Shown here: positions 22,037-30,713 of the stretch, piece by piece
How the letters are laid out: every line of letters begins with the position of its first letter
Numbering within the stretch: position 1 is the first letter of the stretch
NCBI GenBank assembly: GCA_016933615.1
Contig: JAFGAO010000281.1
Span: forward strand, 1-40,889
Length of the DNA: 40,889 bases
DNA from: Acidobacteriota bacterium
GTDB taxonomy: Bacteria; Acidobacteriota; UBA6911
Direction of reading: 5' to 3'
The notes under the pieces: generated by a model
What the model was told of the DNA's origin: nothing
The model's database searches: none
What the model saw: the letters and a program-made list of their open reading frames with translations, nothing else
Position numbers and translations under genes: made by a program

Positions 22037-23122
22037 ATGTCGAAAAGTGCCAAAACCCTGACAGTTCCATCCGGTATTTTGTCTGCGATGGACAGAATCT
22101 GCCTTTGGATACGGACCGGCTCCGGACCTCAAATAGGATTCGGGCACCTGCGGCGAACCATGGTTCTGGCCAGATTCCTGAACGATTGCTGTCTCCCGCT
22201 GTTTCTTGTCGATCCCGCCGACAGCTGGAGCCGGAAACAGCTCGCGGATCAGGGCGCGGCTTTCGTATGCGAACGGCTGGCTTCCGTCTGGTCGCACCTC
22301 CCCGAACCGAAAGCAATCCTCCTAGACACGCGTGAAACCGAAGGGCTCTTTGATTTCGTCGGGGAAGCGAAAAAACGGCATCTGACCGTGTTCAGCATCC
22401 ACGATCTGGGACTCAATCCGCTTCCGTCCGATATTGCAATCGACGGAAGCATCGCGCCGGATATCTCCGGATTTCCCAACCCACGAACGGTCTTTTACAC
22501 CGGCCCCGACTACATGGTTCTGGACCCTGTATACCGGCTCCTGCACCCGAAAGGCAAATGTATCGGCGATCGCATGCGCACCGTTTTCGTCAATTTGGGC
22601 GGAGGTAATTCCGGCTCTTTCTACAGGAAAATCCTGGATGGATTGGCGCTTTGGAACCGGGGAATCGAAGTCCTGGCCGTCGCTGGTTTCTCCGGCTGGG
22701 AAAATGAGAGTTTTTCCCGCAAAAATCGCCCCTCCCTGAATGTTCAATGGATTTCGGAGCATATCGGCGCTCACTGTTTCCGGGCGGATTTGGCGATTAC
22801 GGCCGGGGGGATCGCGGCCTACGAGGCCCTCTGTACGGGGACCCCCCTCATGGCCCTGTCTTATGACCGGTATCAGGATGCCACGATTCGCGCGCTCGCC
22901 GATGCCGGAGCCTGTGCGCACTTGGGCCCAGGTGAAAATCTCAGCGCTTCCGACCTGCCAGGGATCCTGGAGCGCTTCGAATCCGATCATGTCGGAAGAC
23001 GCACTTTTTCTTTGAACGGAAGAAAAATCGTCGACGGCCGGGGTGTGGAGCGTGTTGCCGGCATCTTCAGAAAATCGATGGGCGCGCGGGCCAATGGATC
23101 TCTGATGGAGGACGCCGGATGA
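22037..23122 (+). CDS. PseG/SpsG-like nucleotide-sugar hydrolase or glycosyltransferase-fold protein
   Basis: This 361-residue protein has a GT-B-like fold of the PseG/SpsG family. PseG removes UDP from the 2,4-diacetamido-trideoxyhexose intermediate before condensation by a NeuB-type synthase. The N-terminus shows GSGPQIGFGHLRRTMVLARF (~28-47), the family's G-x-GH-x-x-R element. The C-terminal half has VFVNLGGGNSGSFYRKIL, then ADLAITAGGIAAYEALCTGT (~254-273), the nucleotide-sugar binding signature. The ATG at 22037 follows CGGGAG; an in-frame ATG at 22088 has no SD. It overlaps the HAD gene by 4 bases (ATGA). The exact substrate is not determined. Confidence 0.8.
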   Translation: MSKSAKTLTVPSGILSAMDRICLWIRTGSGPQIGFGHLRRTMVLARFLNDCCLPLFLVDPADSWSRKQLADQGAAFVCERLASVWSHLPEPKAILLDTRETEGLFDFVGEAKKRHLTVFSIHDLGLNPLPSDIAIDGSIAPDISGFPNPRTVFYTGPDYMVLDPVYRLLHPKGKCIGDRMRTVFVNLGGGNSGSFYRKILDGLALWNRGIEVLAVAGFSGWENESFSRKNRPSLNVQWISEHIGAHCFRADLAITAGGIAAYEALCTGTPLMALSYDRYQDATIRALADAGACAHLGPGENLSASDLPGILERFESDHVGRRTFSLNGRKIVDGRGVERVAGIFRKSMGARANGSLMEDAG

Positions 23123-23796
23123 TCAGGGCCCTGATATTCGACCTGGACGACACTCTATACAGGGAAATGGACTTCGTCGAGAGCGGGTATCGCGCAGTCG
23201 CCCGGTATGTTTCCGAAAGGACCGGGCGCGATTTCCACACGCTCTACCGCATGATGGTGGATACGCTGCACACGGGGGGCCGATACCGGGTCCTCTGCGC
23301 CGTGAAAGAAAAATGCCCTGCGGATTCCATCGCCATCAAAGACATGGTTTCGGTATACCGCCGACACAGTCCCGAAATACGCCTCTATCCGGGTTACGCC
23401 GGACTTTTGAAGGCACTGTCCGAACGGTACCGTATGGGAATCATTACGGACGGCATCCCCGAAGTTCAGGAAAGAAAAGTACGGGCTCTTCGACTGGAAG
23501 GATTGATGGACCGTATCCTCTATACGTGGAAATACGGGGAGGAGAAACAGAAGCCGCACCCGCATTCCTTCAGGCTTATGCTGCGGTGGCTTGAAATCCC
23601 TGCCGAAAACGCCCTGTATGTCGGCGATAATCCGATGAAGGATTGCGCCGGCGCTAGCGGAGCGGGCATGAAGTTCGCTCAAATCAGCCCTCCGGCTCGA
23701 GACGCGGAAAAAGAGAAAAACGCGCCGGGAAGGAAACCGGAGTACGTCATCAAATCGCTTTTTCAACTGCCTCCCTTACTGCAGGAATTGATTTGA
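23119..23796 (+). CDS. HAD-superfamily phosphatase
   Basis: A 225-residue HAD hydrolase with all four motifs: I, FDLDDTLYRE (~7-16, nucleophile D8 and acid D10); II, MGIITDGIP (~111-119); III, K-containing QKPHPHSF (~143-150); IV, ALYVGDNPMKDCAGASGAGM (~170-189). A helical cap lies between I and II. In this cassette it could dephosphorylate a nonulosonate-9-phosphate or a sugar phosphate precursor, as in the pathways for sialic acid and KDN. That is inference. It is coupled by ATGA overlap to the PseG-like gene and followed one base later by the NeuB-type gene. Confidence 0.87.
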   Translation: MIRALIFDLDDTLYREMDFVESGYRAVARYVSERTGRDFHTLYRMMVDTLHTGGRYRVLCAVKEKCPADSIAIKDMVSVYRRHSPEIRLYPGYAGLLKALSERYRMGIITDGIPEVQERKVRALRLEGLMDRILYTWKYGEEKQKPHPHSFRLMLRWLEIPAENALYVGDNPMKDCAGASGAGMKFAQISPPARDAEKEKNAPGRKPEYVIKSLFQLPPLLQELI

Positions 23797-23797
23797 A

Positions 23798-24937
23798 ATG
23801 AAAGAAATGGACATTCTCATAGATCAAAACGTTATCGGACCGGGATCCCGCGTCTTCGTTATCGCCGAAATCGGAATCAATCACGATGGCGACGTCGGCC
23901 GGGCCATGAAAATGATCGAGGCGGCGGCCGAAGCCGGCGCGGATGCGGTGAAATTCCAGAGCTTTCGCGTGGACAGGCTGCTGATCCCGACCCAGAACCG
24001 CTATGCGCAGCAGGCGGATTCCGTGGAATCCGCCTACCAGATGCTGCGGCGCTGCGAGTTGAGCTGGGAGGATCAAGTCAAGTTAAAGAAGCACGCGGAT
24101 GAGAAGAATATCTTGTTTCTTTCCACTCCATTCGATGAAGAAACCGTGGATTTCCTGGATTCGCTCGGGGTCCCTCTTTTCAAGATCGCGTCCTCCGATA
24201 TCACGCATGTCCCCCTGTTGCGCCATGTCGCGTCCAAGGGGAAGCCCATTTTCATGTCCACCGGCATGTCTTTTCTGAGCGAAGTGGGAGATGCCCTGCA
24301 GGTTCTCCGGTCTTCGGGAGCGAAGGAAATTCTGCTCATGCACTGTGTCTCGGCCTACCCGACCCCCCCGCGGAACATGAATCTGCGTTCTCTCAAGACG
24401 CTGCAATCCCATTTCGAACTGCCCGTCGGGCTTTCCGATCACAGTGAGGGAATCCTGTTCCCGCTGATTGCCGTGGCCCTGGGCGCGGTCGCCCTGGAGA
24501 AGCATTTTACGCTCGACAAGAACGCGCCCGGAGCGGATCACAAGTGCAGCATGGACCCTAGAGATTTGGGGGAACTTATCCGCTGCCTCAGGGACGTGGA
24601 AGCCGGCCTTGGAGACGGCAGGAAGAGGCCGTCCGATATAGAGGAGGAGGGAAGGCTGCTGGGGCGGCGCAGCATAGTCGCCGCCGTGGATATCCGAGCC
24701 CGTGAAACAATTGCGCCGTGGATGCTTTCCTTCAAACGCCCCGGCAGCGGACTGGAACCGCGGTATAAGGATAAAATTACGGGCATGATAGCCCGGAGAA
24801 ACATAGGCAAAAACACCATTCTGCAGTGGGAGGACCTTGCACCGGCCGAATCCCCGGAAACCGTGTATGAAAATACCTTCATGGAGCAGGGTGCTGCCTC
24901 AGCAAGCCGGCACGCTCTGAAGAAACAGCATGCGTGA
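23798..24937 (+). CDS. NeuB-family nonulosonate synthase
   Basis: This 379-residue protein belongs to the N-acetylneuraminate/legionaminate/pseudaminate synthase family, which condenses phosphoenolpyruvate with a six-carbon amino sugar. Signatures are VFVIAEIGINHDGDVGRAMK (~23-42), DAVKFQSF, FLSTPFDEETVDFLDSLGVP, FKIASSDITHVPLLRHVASK, ILLMHCVSAYPTPPRNMNLR, GLSDHSEGILFPLIAVALGA and EKHFTLDKNAPGADHKCSMD. A C-terminal SAF/antifreeze-like domain (~300-365) completes it. Sequence alone does not separate NeuB, LegI, PseI and SpsE types. AGGAA precedes the ATG. The last 8 bases overlap the ATP-grasp gene. Confidence 0.92.
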   Translation: MKEMDILIDQNVIGPGSRVFVIAEIGINHDGDVGRAMKMIEAAAEAGADAVKFQSFRVDRLLIPTQNRYAQQADSVESAYQMLRRCELSWEDQVKLKKHADEKNILFLSTPFDEETVDFLDSLGVPLFKIASSDITHVPLLRHVASKGKPIFMSTGMSFLSEVGDALQVLRSSGAKEILLMHCVSAYPTPPRNMNLRSLKTLQSHFELPVGLSDHSEGILFPLIAVALGAVALEKHFTLDKNAPGADHKCSMDPRDLGELIRCLRDVEAGLGDGRKRPSDIEEEGRLLGRRSIVAAVDIRARETIAPWMLSFKRPGSGLEPRYKDKITGMIARRNIGKNTILQWEDLAPAESPETVYENTFMEQGAASASRHALKKQHA

Positions 24938-25934
24938 AATGAATATATTGATTACGGCTGCCAGCAGGCGGGTGCGGTTGATCCAGGCGTTTGTGAATGC
25001 CCTGGCGCGTCTTGGATTGCAAGGCAGCGTTATTACAACGGACATGAACCGGTACAGTCCGGGCCTCTATTTCGGAACCAGGCACTACATGGTACCCCTC
25101 ACGACCGACGGGCAGTACATTCCGATCATCAAGTCCATATGCTTCAAGGAACGGATCCAGCTGCTGATTCCCACGATCGACGACGAGCTGCCGCTCTTCG
25201 GACGTTATCGAAACGACTTCAATATCATGGGGATACGGGTCGCGGTTTCGGCCGAGAGCACGGGACTGGTCTGCAACGACAAATACGCCTCCGCATGCCT
25301 GTTGCGCGGGAAAGGGATTCCTTTTGCCGAATCCTGGCTTCCGGAAGATCTCGACTTTTCCAGACTGCGCTATCCCCTGTTTATAAAACCGCGGCAGGGT
25401 CGCGGAAGTGTGGGCGCCTATGCCATAAGAGACGAAAACGAATTAAAATTTTTCCTATCCTACATAGAGAACCCCGTCGTGCAGGAATATCTCCAGGGAA
25501 GGGAATACACAATCGATCTCCTTGCTGATTTCGATGGCAGGATTATCAGCGTCGTGCCGCGGGAAAGAATGGTGGTCCGTTCCGGCGTTACCGACCGCGG
25601 GCGGACCCTGTTTCACCAGGGGATGATCGATGTGGCCCTGCGAACGGCCGAAGCGCTGGATATACGCGGGCCCGCCAATATCCAGGTCAAAATGAAAGAC
25701 GACAGGGTCACGGTGTTCGAGGTCAACCCGCGCTTTTCCGGAGGCATCCCCCTGACCATAGCCTCGGGCGCGGATTTCCCTGCATGGCTCATCGAGATGA
25801 GTTGCGGGAAGGACGTGCCTCCACAAATCGGGAAATTTACCCGCAACCTGGTTATGACCTGCTACGAAAGCGCGCTGTTCCTTCGAGATGAAGCCTGCGG
25901 GGAAAAGGCGGTTGAAGCGGTGCAGGGATCCTGA
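24930..25934 (+). CDS. ATP-grasp ligase, CPSase/PylC-like, in the nonulosonate cassette
   Basis: A 334-residue ATP-grasp enzyme. The N-terminal domain starts MNILITAASRRVRLIQAFVN with a Rossmann-like fold (ITTDMNRYSPGLYFG). The ATP-grasp core has NDKYASACLLRGKGIPFAES (~112-131), the phosphate loop LFIKPRQGRGSVGAYAIRDE (~149-168), VQEYLQGREYTIDLLADFDG, and the metal-binding FEVNPRFSGGIPLTIASGAD (~265-284). Such enzymes join a carboxylate to an amine or thiol through an acyl-phosphate. In this setting it may modify the nonulosonate or an amino substituent, which is inferred. ATG 24939 is an alternative start. It is not a carbamoyl phosphate synthase; the true carB is at 35163. Confidence 0.83.
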   Translation: MREMNILITAASRRVRLIQAFVNALARLGLQGSVITTDMNRYSPGLYFGTRHYMVPLTTDGQYIPIIKSICFKERIQLLIPTIDDELPLFGRYRNDFNIMGIRVAVSAESTGLVCNDKYASACLLRGKGIPFAESWLPEDLDFSRLRYPLFIKPRQGRGSVGAYAIRDENELKFFLSYIENPVVQEYLQGREYTIDLLADFDGRIISVVPRERMVVRSGVTDRGRTLFHQGMIDVALRTAEALDIRGPANIQVKMKDDRVTVFEVNPRFSGGIPLTIASGADFPAWLIEMSCGKDVPPQIGKFTRNLVMTCYESALFLRDEACGEKAVEAVQGS

Positions 25935-25995
25935 AATTGCTGCGAACGCGGGCATCGGCATTGCGGGACTCCGGAAAGCATTCGGGTGGAAAGCC

Positions 25996-26709
25996 ATGAG
26001 AACAGTTATCCTTGCAGGAGGAAAGGGAACGCGACTCGCCCCCTACACGACCGTTTTTCCCAAACCCCTGGTCCCCATCGGGGAACGTCCCATACTCGAA
26101 ATAATTGTGCGCCAGCTGGTGCGGCAGGGTTTTGGAGACATTCTCCTGTCCGTCGGGCACCTGGGGGAATTGATCGAGGCTTATTTCCAGAACGGGCACA
26201 GAAACATCCCGGGTTTGCGGCTCCAGTACTACAGGGAGTCCCACCCGCTGGGAACCGCGGGCTCGCTGGCGGTGATTCCGGGGCTCGAAGAAACATTCCT
26301 GGCCATGAACGGAGATATACTCACGACTCTCGACTTCAACGCACTGGTCCGGCATCACCGCCAACAGAGATCCTGTTTGACCATCGCCATGCACAGGAAA
26401 GAAGTCCCCATCGATTTGGGGGTTCTGGAAACAGACGGCGGCGGAGCGCTGCTCTCTTACAGCGAGAAACCGAAATACAGTTTCGACGTCAGTATGGGGA
26501 TCTACGTGTATGAGCCCAGGGTTCTCAAGTACATACCTGCGGGCCGTTACATGGATTTTCCCGATCTGGTCCGGCTCCTCCTGGAGATGGGGGAGAAAAT
26601 ATCGGGTTACCGTTCGGACGATTACTGGCTCGATATAGGCCGCAGGGAGGACTATGAGCTTGCACAGGCGGATTTCGCATCCAGGGCTTCAGAATTCCGG
26701 ATCGCCTGA
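25996..26709 (+). CDS. sugar-1-phosphate nucleotidyltransferase
   Basis: This 237-residue enzyme has the NTP-transferase fold: MRTVILAGGKGTRLAPYTTV (signature G-G-x-G-T-R-L), then FPKPLVPIGERPILEIIVRQ, FLAMNGDILTTLDFNALVRH and DYWLDIGRREDYELAQADF at the C-terminus. It resembles glucose-1-phosphate thymidylyl-, mannose-1-phosphate guanylyl- and PtmE-type transferases without the CBS pair of PtmE. The ATG at 25996 follows GGTGGA and gives the canonical N-terminus; an in-frame ATG at 25888 lies inside the previous gene. It probably activates the hexosamine precursor, with GDP or UDP unresolved. It overlaps the aminotransferase gene by 56 bases. Confidence 0.87.
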   Translation: MRTVILAGGKGTRLAPYTTVFPKPLVPIGERPILEIIVRQLVRQGFGDILLSVGHLGELIEAYFQNGHRNIPGLRLQYYRESHPLGTAGSLAVIPGLEETFLAMNGDILTTLDFNALVRHHRQQRSCLTIAMHRKEVPIDLGVLETDGGGALLSYSEKPKYSFDVSMGIYVYEPRVLKYIPAGRYMDFPDLVRLLLEMGEKISGYRSDDYWLDIGRREDYELAQADFASRASEFRIA

Positions 26710-27874
26710 GTGGCGCGTGCCGCTCTCGGAAACCTGTTTCACCGAGGAGGAGGTCGAGGAAGTTGCGCGCGTCCTGCGCTCGGGATGGTGGACGAACGGG
26801 CCGGAGACCCAGGCGCTGGAAAGGGATTGGAAAGATTACTTGAATGTGCGCCATGCGATAGCCGTCTCAAGCGGCACCGCGGCGCTGCACCTGGCATTCC
26901 TGGCGCTCGGACTTGGCCGCGGGGACGAGGTCGTCATCCCGTCTCTGAACTTCGTGGCCGCGGCCAACACCGCCCGGCACTTCGGCGCCATTCCCCGCTT
27001 TGCGGACGTGGAATCCCCGTCCGCGCCGCTTGTTTCCCCGGAAACAGTAAAGCGCGCCATCAATGAGAAAACCCGCGGCATCGTCGTCATGCACTACGCC
27101 GGCTATCCCTGCGCGATGGATGCCATGGTCCGGCTTGCGAGGGAACGCGGCCTGTGGCTGGTCGAAGACGCGGCGCATGCGCCGGGAGCGTCCTTCAGGG
27201 GGATCCCTTGCGGCAAGTGGGGCGATGTCGCCTGCTTCAGTTTTTTCGGAAACAAGAACATATCCTGCGCAGAGGGGGGGCTCGTCGTCACGGAACGCGA
27301 CGACATCGCGGAGAAACTCCTGCCGCTGCGGTCCCACGGAATGAGTTCCTTAACCTGGGACCGTTTCCGGGGCCACAATTTTTCCTACGACGTATCCGCG
27401 CCCGGATTCAATTTCCGGCTGGATGACATACGATCCGCCCTGCTGCGGGTTCAGCTGCGGTCCCTGGACCGGTTCAACGATCTGCGTCGCCAACGCGTCT
27501 CCTGGTACCGAAGTCTTCTTGGAAACGACCCGCGATGGATCCTCCCTTTCGAAGAAACCGGCGGGGATACATCCTGTCACCTGTTCACGGTTGTGCTGGC
27601 GGGTTCCGCGCCCAGAGAGGCCGTTATGTCCCGCATGAAATCCGAAGGGATCCAAACCAGCATCCATTATCCACCCACTCACCAGATGGCATACTACCGG
27701 GAATTGAACACATCGCAGGACCGTCTTCCGGTCACGGAAGAGCTCGGACGGCGCATTGTGACGCTGCCGCTTTTCCCCGGATTGACGCACGAACAGGTCC
27801 GGTTGGTCAGTTCTTCCCTGCGCGATGCCGTCGACGGAGCATGCAGGCATGCCGGAATGCGTAAAATGGCATAG
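26654..27874 (+). CDS. DegT/DnrJ/EryC1-family sugar aminotransferase
   Basis: A 406-residue PLP-dependent nucleotide-sugar aminotransferase. Family features: VLRSGWWTNGPETQALERDW, IAVSSGTAALHLAFLALGLG, DEVVIPSLNFVAAANTARHF, LWLVEDAAHAPGASFRGIPC (PLP-binding Asp in EDAAHA), FSFFGNKNISCAEGGLVVTE (Schiff-base lysine in GNKN), and GFNFRLDDIRSALLRVQLRS. The ATG at 26654 follows AGGGAGG closely and overlaps the upstream gene by 56 bases; a GTG at 26717 would remove the overlap but has no SD. It probably installs the amino group on the 4-keto precursor (PseC/LegC/SpsC role). Confidence 0.9.
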   Translation: MSLHRRISHPGLQNSGSPEWRVPLSETCFTEEEVEEVARVLRSGWWTNGPETQALERDWKDYLNVRHAIAVSSGTAALHLAFLALGLGRGDEVVIPSLNFVAAANTARHFGAIPRFADVESPSAPLVSPETVKRAINEKTRGIVVMHYAGYPCAMDAMVRLARERGLWLVEDAAHAPGASFRGIPCGKWGDVACFSFFGNKNISCAEGGLVVTERDDIAEKLLPLRSHGMSSLTWDRFRGHNFSYDVSAPGFNFRLDDIRSALLRVQLRSLDRFNDLRRQRVSWYRSLLGNDPRWILPFEETGGDTSCHLFTVVLAGSAPREAVMSRMKSEGIQTSIHYPPTHQMAYYRELNTSQDRLPVTEELGRRIVTLPLFPGLTHEQVRLVSSSLRDAVDGACRHAGMRKMA

Positions 27875-27899
27875 CCCGGATCCGGGCACCGGGGCGGAG

Positions 27900-28694
27900 A
27901 TGCCGGGGCCGGTTCTTGCGTTTCTGCAGGCGCGCATGGGAAGCACGAGGCTGCCTGGAAAAACGCTCATGACGCTGCAGGGCCAAACCCTGCTCGAGAG
28001 GGCTGTACGGCGGCTGCGTGCGGCTCCCATTGTCGATGAAGTGGTAGTGCTGACCACCGTCACGGCGGTGGACGATGTCATAGAACGGGAATCCCTGAAA
28101 CTGGGCGCCCCCGTGTATCGGGGGCCTGAGCAGGACGTCCTGAGAAGGTTTCATGAAGCCGCGGAAAAATACAATCCATACATCGTAGTGCGAGCCACGG
28201 CCGACAATCCGTTGATCGATATCGGCTCCATCGGGAGGATAGTCCGGGTATTGAATTCGGACCTGCTGGATTTCTGTATGGAACTGGACCTGCCCTATGG
28301 CGCCGCAACTGAAGCTTTGCGCGCCGGTGCGCTCCGCAGGGTGCACGCCCAAGCGCGCTTGCCCCGGCATCGGGAACATGTCACCCTGTACATGAAACAA
28401 TATCCGCATTTATTCAGGGTGTCCTACCCGAAGCCGCCCGAAATTCTGCGCCGTCCCGAGGTCCGTTTGACCGTAGATACGATTGAAGATTTTCGCCAAA
28501 TGGAACGCCTAATCGGTCAATTGCCAGAAAGGGTCCCGCCCGCGCCGCTTGAGGCGTATCTCGCTCTGACGCCAAGCGGAGACGGTCCCGAAGGAATCCG
28601 CCGGGACGACCCTGCGGGAGGTTTTTCCGGGATAGGCGCGCTCATACGGGATATACCCCGCGGCTTGCGGCAGCCCGACGCATCCAAAACGTAG
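27900..28694 (+). CDS. SpsF-like cytidylyltransferase (CMP-nonulosonate synthesis)
   Basis: A 264-residue protein with the NeuA/KdsB/SpsF cytidylyltransferase signature right at its N-terminus: VLAFLQARMGSTRLPGKTLM (CTP loop), then LLERAVRRLRAAPIVDEVVV, VYRGPEQDVLRRFHEAAEKY, and VVRATADNPLIDIGSIGRIV (metal site). EVRLTVDTIEDFRQM follows near residue 200. The ATG at 27900 lies 25 bases after the aminotransferase and puts the CTP loop at the usual distance; ATGs at 27825 and 27849 would add an unrelated leader. It should make the CMP-sugar used by the Maf transferase. It is the last gene of the cassette. Confidence 0.85.
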   Translation: MPGPVLAFLQARMGSTRLPGKTLMTLQGQTLLERAVRRLRAAPIVDEVVVLTTVTAVDDVIERESLKLGAPVYRGPEQDVLRRFHEAAEKYNPYIVVRATADNPLIDIGSIGRIVRVLNSDLLDFCMELDLPYGAATEALRAGALRRVHAQARLPRHREHVTLYMKQYPHLFRVSYPKPPEILRRPEVRLTVDTIEDFRQMERLIGQLPERVPPAPLEAYLALTPSGDGPEGIRRDDPAGGFSGIGALIRDIPRGLRQPDASKT

Positions 28695-28721
28695 ACAAAT
28701 GTGTATTAACGGAATCCGCGT

Positions 28722-28741
28722 CTCCGGCCGATATACCGGAG
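28722..28741 (+). promoter_or_regulatory. hairpin and possible sigma-28 -10 upstream of flbD
   Basis: CTCCGG (28722-28727) pairs with CCGGAG (28736-28741) around CCGATATA. The sequence GCCGATAT (28727-28734) matches a FliA -10 at 7 of 8, but no convincing -35 is found 11 bases upstream. It could be a weak motility promoter, an RNA structure, or both. It lies in the 69-base gap before flbD-motA-motB. Confidence 0.35.
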
Positions 28742-28763
28742 GAATAGCGGAAAATATAAAGGT

Positions 28764-28985
28764 ATGATATTACTCACGAAAATAAATAATGCTCCCATTA
28801 CGGTCAACTCCGACCACATACAGTATATCGAGGAAACTCCCGATACGATCATCACGATGACAAACAGTGAAAAAGTCGTCGTAAAGGAGCCGATGAAGGA
28901 AATAATCGCACTGGTGGTGCATTATCGCCGGTCCATTAACAACCTCTACCTGAAAGAATATGAGCGACAAACCAGCAGCGGATAA
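28764..28985 (+). CDS. flbD: FlbD family flagellar protein
   Basis: A 73-residue member of the small FlbD/SwrD family found next to motAB in many bacteria. Bacillus SwrD increases motor power. It matches the pattern MILLTKINNAPITVNSDHIQ, YIEETPDTIITMTNSEKVVV and KEPMKEIIALVVHYRR. AAAGG lies just upstream of the ATG. It overlaps motA by 26 bases. It is not the Caulobacter sigma-54 regulator that shares the name. Confidence 0.93.
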   Translation: MILLTKINNAPITVNSDHIQYIEETPDTIITMTNSEKVVVKEPMKEIIALVVHYRRSINNLYLKEYERQTSSG

Positions 28986-29793
28986 AAAATCCATCATCGA
29001 TCTGGCGTCCATAATCGGTCTTTTCGTGGGAATGGCGGCAATATTGGGGGGACAGGCCCTGGAAGGCGGCCATATAGGCTCCATTCTGCAGCCTACGGCG
29101 GCCCTCATCGTCTTCGGCGGCACCTTCGGAGCCTGCATGCTGCAGTACAAAATGAGCGCCGTGTTCGCCAGTTTCAAGGCCGTCGCCCGGGTGTTCATGG
29201 ATCCAAAAACCAACAACAGGGAGGTGATCCGCGAGATCATCCGTCTTGCGAACAAGGCCCGCAAAGAAGGAGTGATCGCGCTTGAAAAGGATGTGGAGCA
29301 GATCGAAGACCGCTTTCTGAAAAGGGCCCTGACAATGGCAATGGACGGCATCGAGCCCAAGGTTCTGCGCGACACGATGGAGCTGGAAATCTCCAATATC
29401 GAAGACGAGGCGGACGAGCCGATAAAATTCTGGGCGGCCGCAGGAGGGTACTCCCCCACAATCGGGATTCTCGGTGCGGTCCTGGGCCTGATCCACGTCA
29501 TGGAAAACCTCAGCGATCCCAGCAAGCTGGGAAGCGGCATCGCCGTGGCCTTTGTCGCCACCGTCTACGGTGTTGGGCTGGCGAACCTGGTATATTTGCC
29601 GATCTCGGGCAAATTAAAGACAAAGGTGAGATCCCAGCTGATTACCAAGGAAATAATGCTGGTCGGCGTCATCGGAATCCTGGAAGGGGAAAACCCGCGG
29701 CTCATCGACGACAAACTCAACAGTTATCTCACCCGCAGCGAACAGGAAGAGGCGGACAAGAGCGGTCCGACGGCCCAGAAAAAAGCCGCCTGA
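28960..29793 (+). CDS. motA: flagellar motor stator protein MotA
   Basis: MotA is the inner-membrane stator subunit that, with MotB, couples ion flow to rotation. The 277 residues hold four hydrophobic segments: IIDLASIIGLFVGMAAILGG, TAALIVFGGTFGACML, PTIGILGAVLGLIHVM (~184-199, with the conserved proline) and GIAVAFVATVYGVGLANLVY followed by LPISGKLK (second proline). The cytoplasmic loop between TM2 and TM3 has the charged REVIREIIRLANKARKEG region. Ion type (H+ or Na+) was not assigned. The tail is charged and Lys/Gln-rich. Confidence 0.96.
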   Translation: MSDKPAADKKSIIDLASIIGLFVGMAAILGGQALEGGHIGSILQPTAALIVFGGTFGACMLQYKMSAVFASFKAVARVFMDPKTNNREVIREIIRLANKARKEGVIALEKDVEQIEDRFLKRALTMAMDGIEPKVLRDTMELEISNIEDEADEPIKFWAAAGGYSPTIGILGAVLGLIHVMENLSDPSKLGSGIAVAFVATVYGVGLANLVYLPISGKLKTKVRSQLITKEIMLVGVIGILEGENPRLIDDKLNSYLTRSEQEEADKSGPTAQKKAA

Positions 29794-29811
29794 TTCCGAA
29801 ATGGTCGATCC

Positions 29812-30663
29812 ATGGGAAGAAGAAGGAAAGAAGAAGAACACGAAAACCATGAACGCTGGCTGGTGTCCTATGCCGATTTTATTACCCTTCTTTTCGCTTT
29901 CTTCACCACGCTGTACGCCATATCCACGGTGGATGCCCAAAAAATGGGGCAGATGGTCTATTCCATGAAGCAATCGTTCGATCCGGGCATGTTCGAATCG
30001 GGCGGCAGCTCTATTATGCCCGGAGGGGGAGGCGAGGGGAGCACGCCGTCCGCAGAGGTAATCAGCAAAATAAATATGCAGGCGGGATTGGAGTTGCGCG
30101 AAGCGATCCTGACGCGATCGGGAGTGTCCGGAAGCGTTCTCAGCGGCAAGAAGGACCTGAACAAACTGAAAAGAAGCATCGAGTCCCTCCTTGGTTCCGA
30201 TAAGGACAAGTCGGCCGTGCACGTGACGGTGGATCCCCGCGGGCTCACTCTCAGTCTTGGAGAGGGCGGTTTTTTCGATTCCGGATCCGAAATACTCAAG
30301 CCGGAAGGCCGGATTTTGCTCGACACGCTCGCGACAACCCTGATCAGCGTAGACAACATGATCAGGATTGAAGGGCATACCGACACCGATCCCATCAACA
30401 ACGAAAAATTCGCCTCCAACATGGAATTGTCCGCAGCGAGGGCAACGAAGATTCATTCGTATTTGGTTGAAAAATTCGGCTTCAGGCCGGAGTTGCTGTC
30501 GACCGCCGGCTACGGGGAATACAGGCCGGTGGCGCCCAACGATACCGCGGAGGGGAAGGCGCGCAACAGGCGGGTTGATATCGTCGTACTGGATCCGAAG
30601 GTGACGGGATCCGAACCGCGGAGCATCCTGGATGCCGCAGGCAATTCCGCCAAAGCTGAGTAG
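29812..30663 (+). CDS. motB: flagellar motor stator protein MotB
   Basis: MotB anchors the stator to peptidoglycan and carries the ion-binding aspartate. The 283-residue protein begins with a very basic/acidic patch, then a single membrane helix VSYADFITLLFAFFTTLYAI containing the essential Asp (D22). The linker (~55-115) is Gly/Ser-rich. The OmpA/MotB peptidoglycan-binding domain lies at ~140-265 (MIRIEGHTDTDPINNEKFAS; LSAARATKIHSYLVEKFGFR; GKARNRRVDIVVL). It follows motA by 18 bases. Confidence 0.96.
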   Translation: MGRRRKEEEHENHERWLVSYADFITLLFAFFTTLYAISTVDAQKMGQMVYSMKQSFDPGMFESGGSSIMPGGGGEGSTPSAEVISKINMQAGLELREAILTRSGVSGSVLSGKKDLNKLKRSIESLLGSDKDKSAVHVTVDPRGLTLSLGEGGFFDSGSEILKPEGRILLDTLATTLISVDNMIRIEGHTDTDPINNEKFASNMELSAARATKIHSYLVEKFGFRPELLSTAGYGEYRPVAPNDTAEGKARNRRVDIVVLDPKVTGSEPRSILDAAGNSAKAE

Positions 30664-30713
30664 GGGTGCCCCGTTCTCCCCGCGAAAGCTTCTCCTCGGA
30701 TTCCACTGGCGCC

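Noticed and set aside
24930-25934. ATP-grasp gene as a carB fragment
   Set aside because: It shares only the ATP-grasp fold, has its own N-terminal domain and length, and lies inside the sugar cassette.
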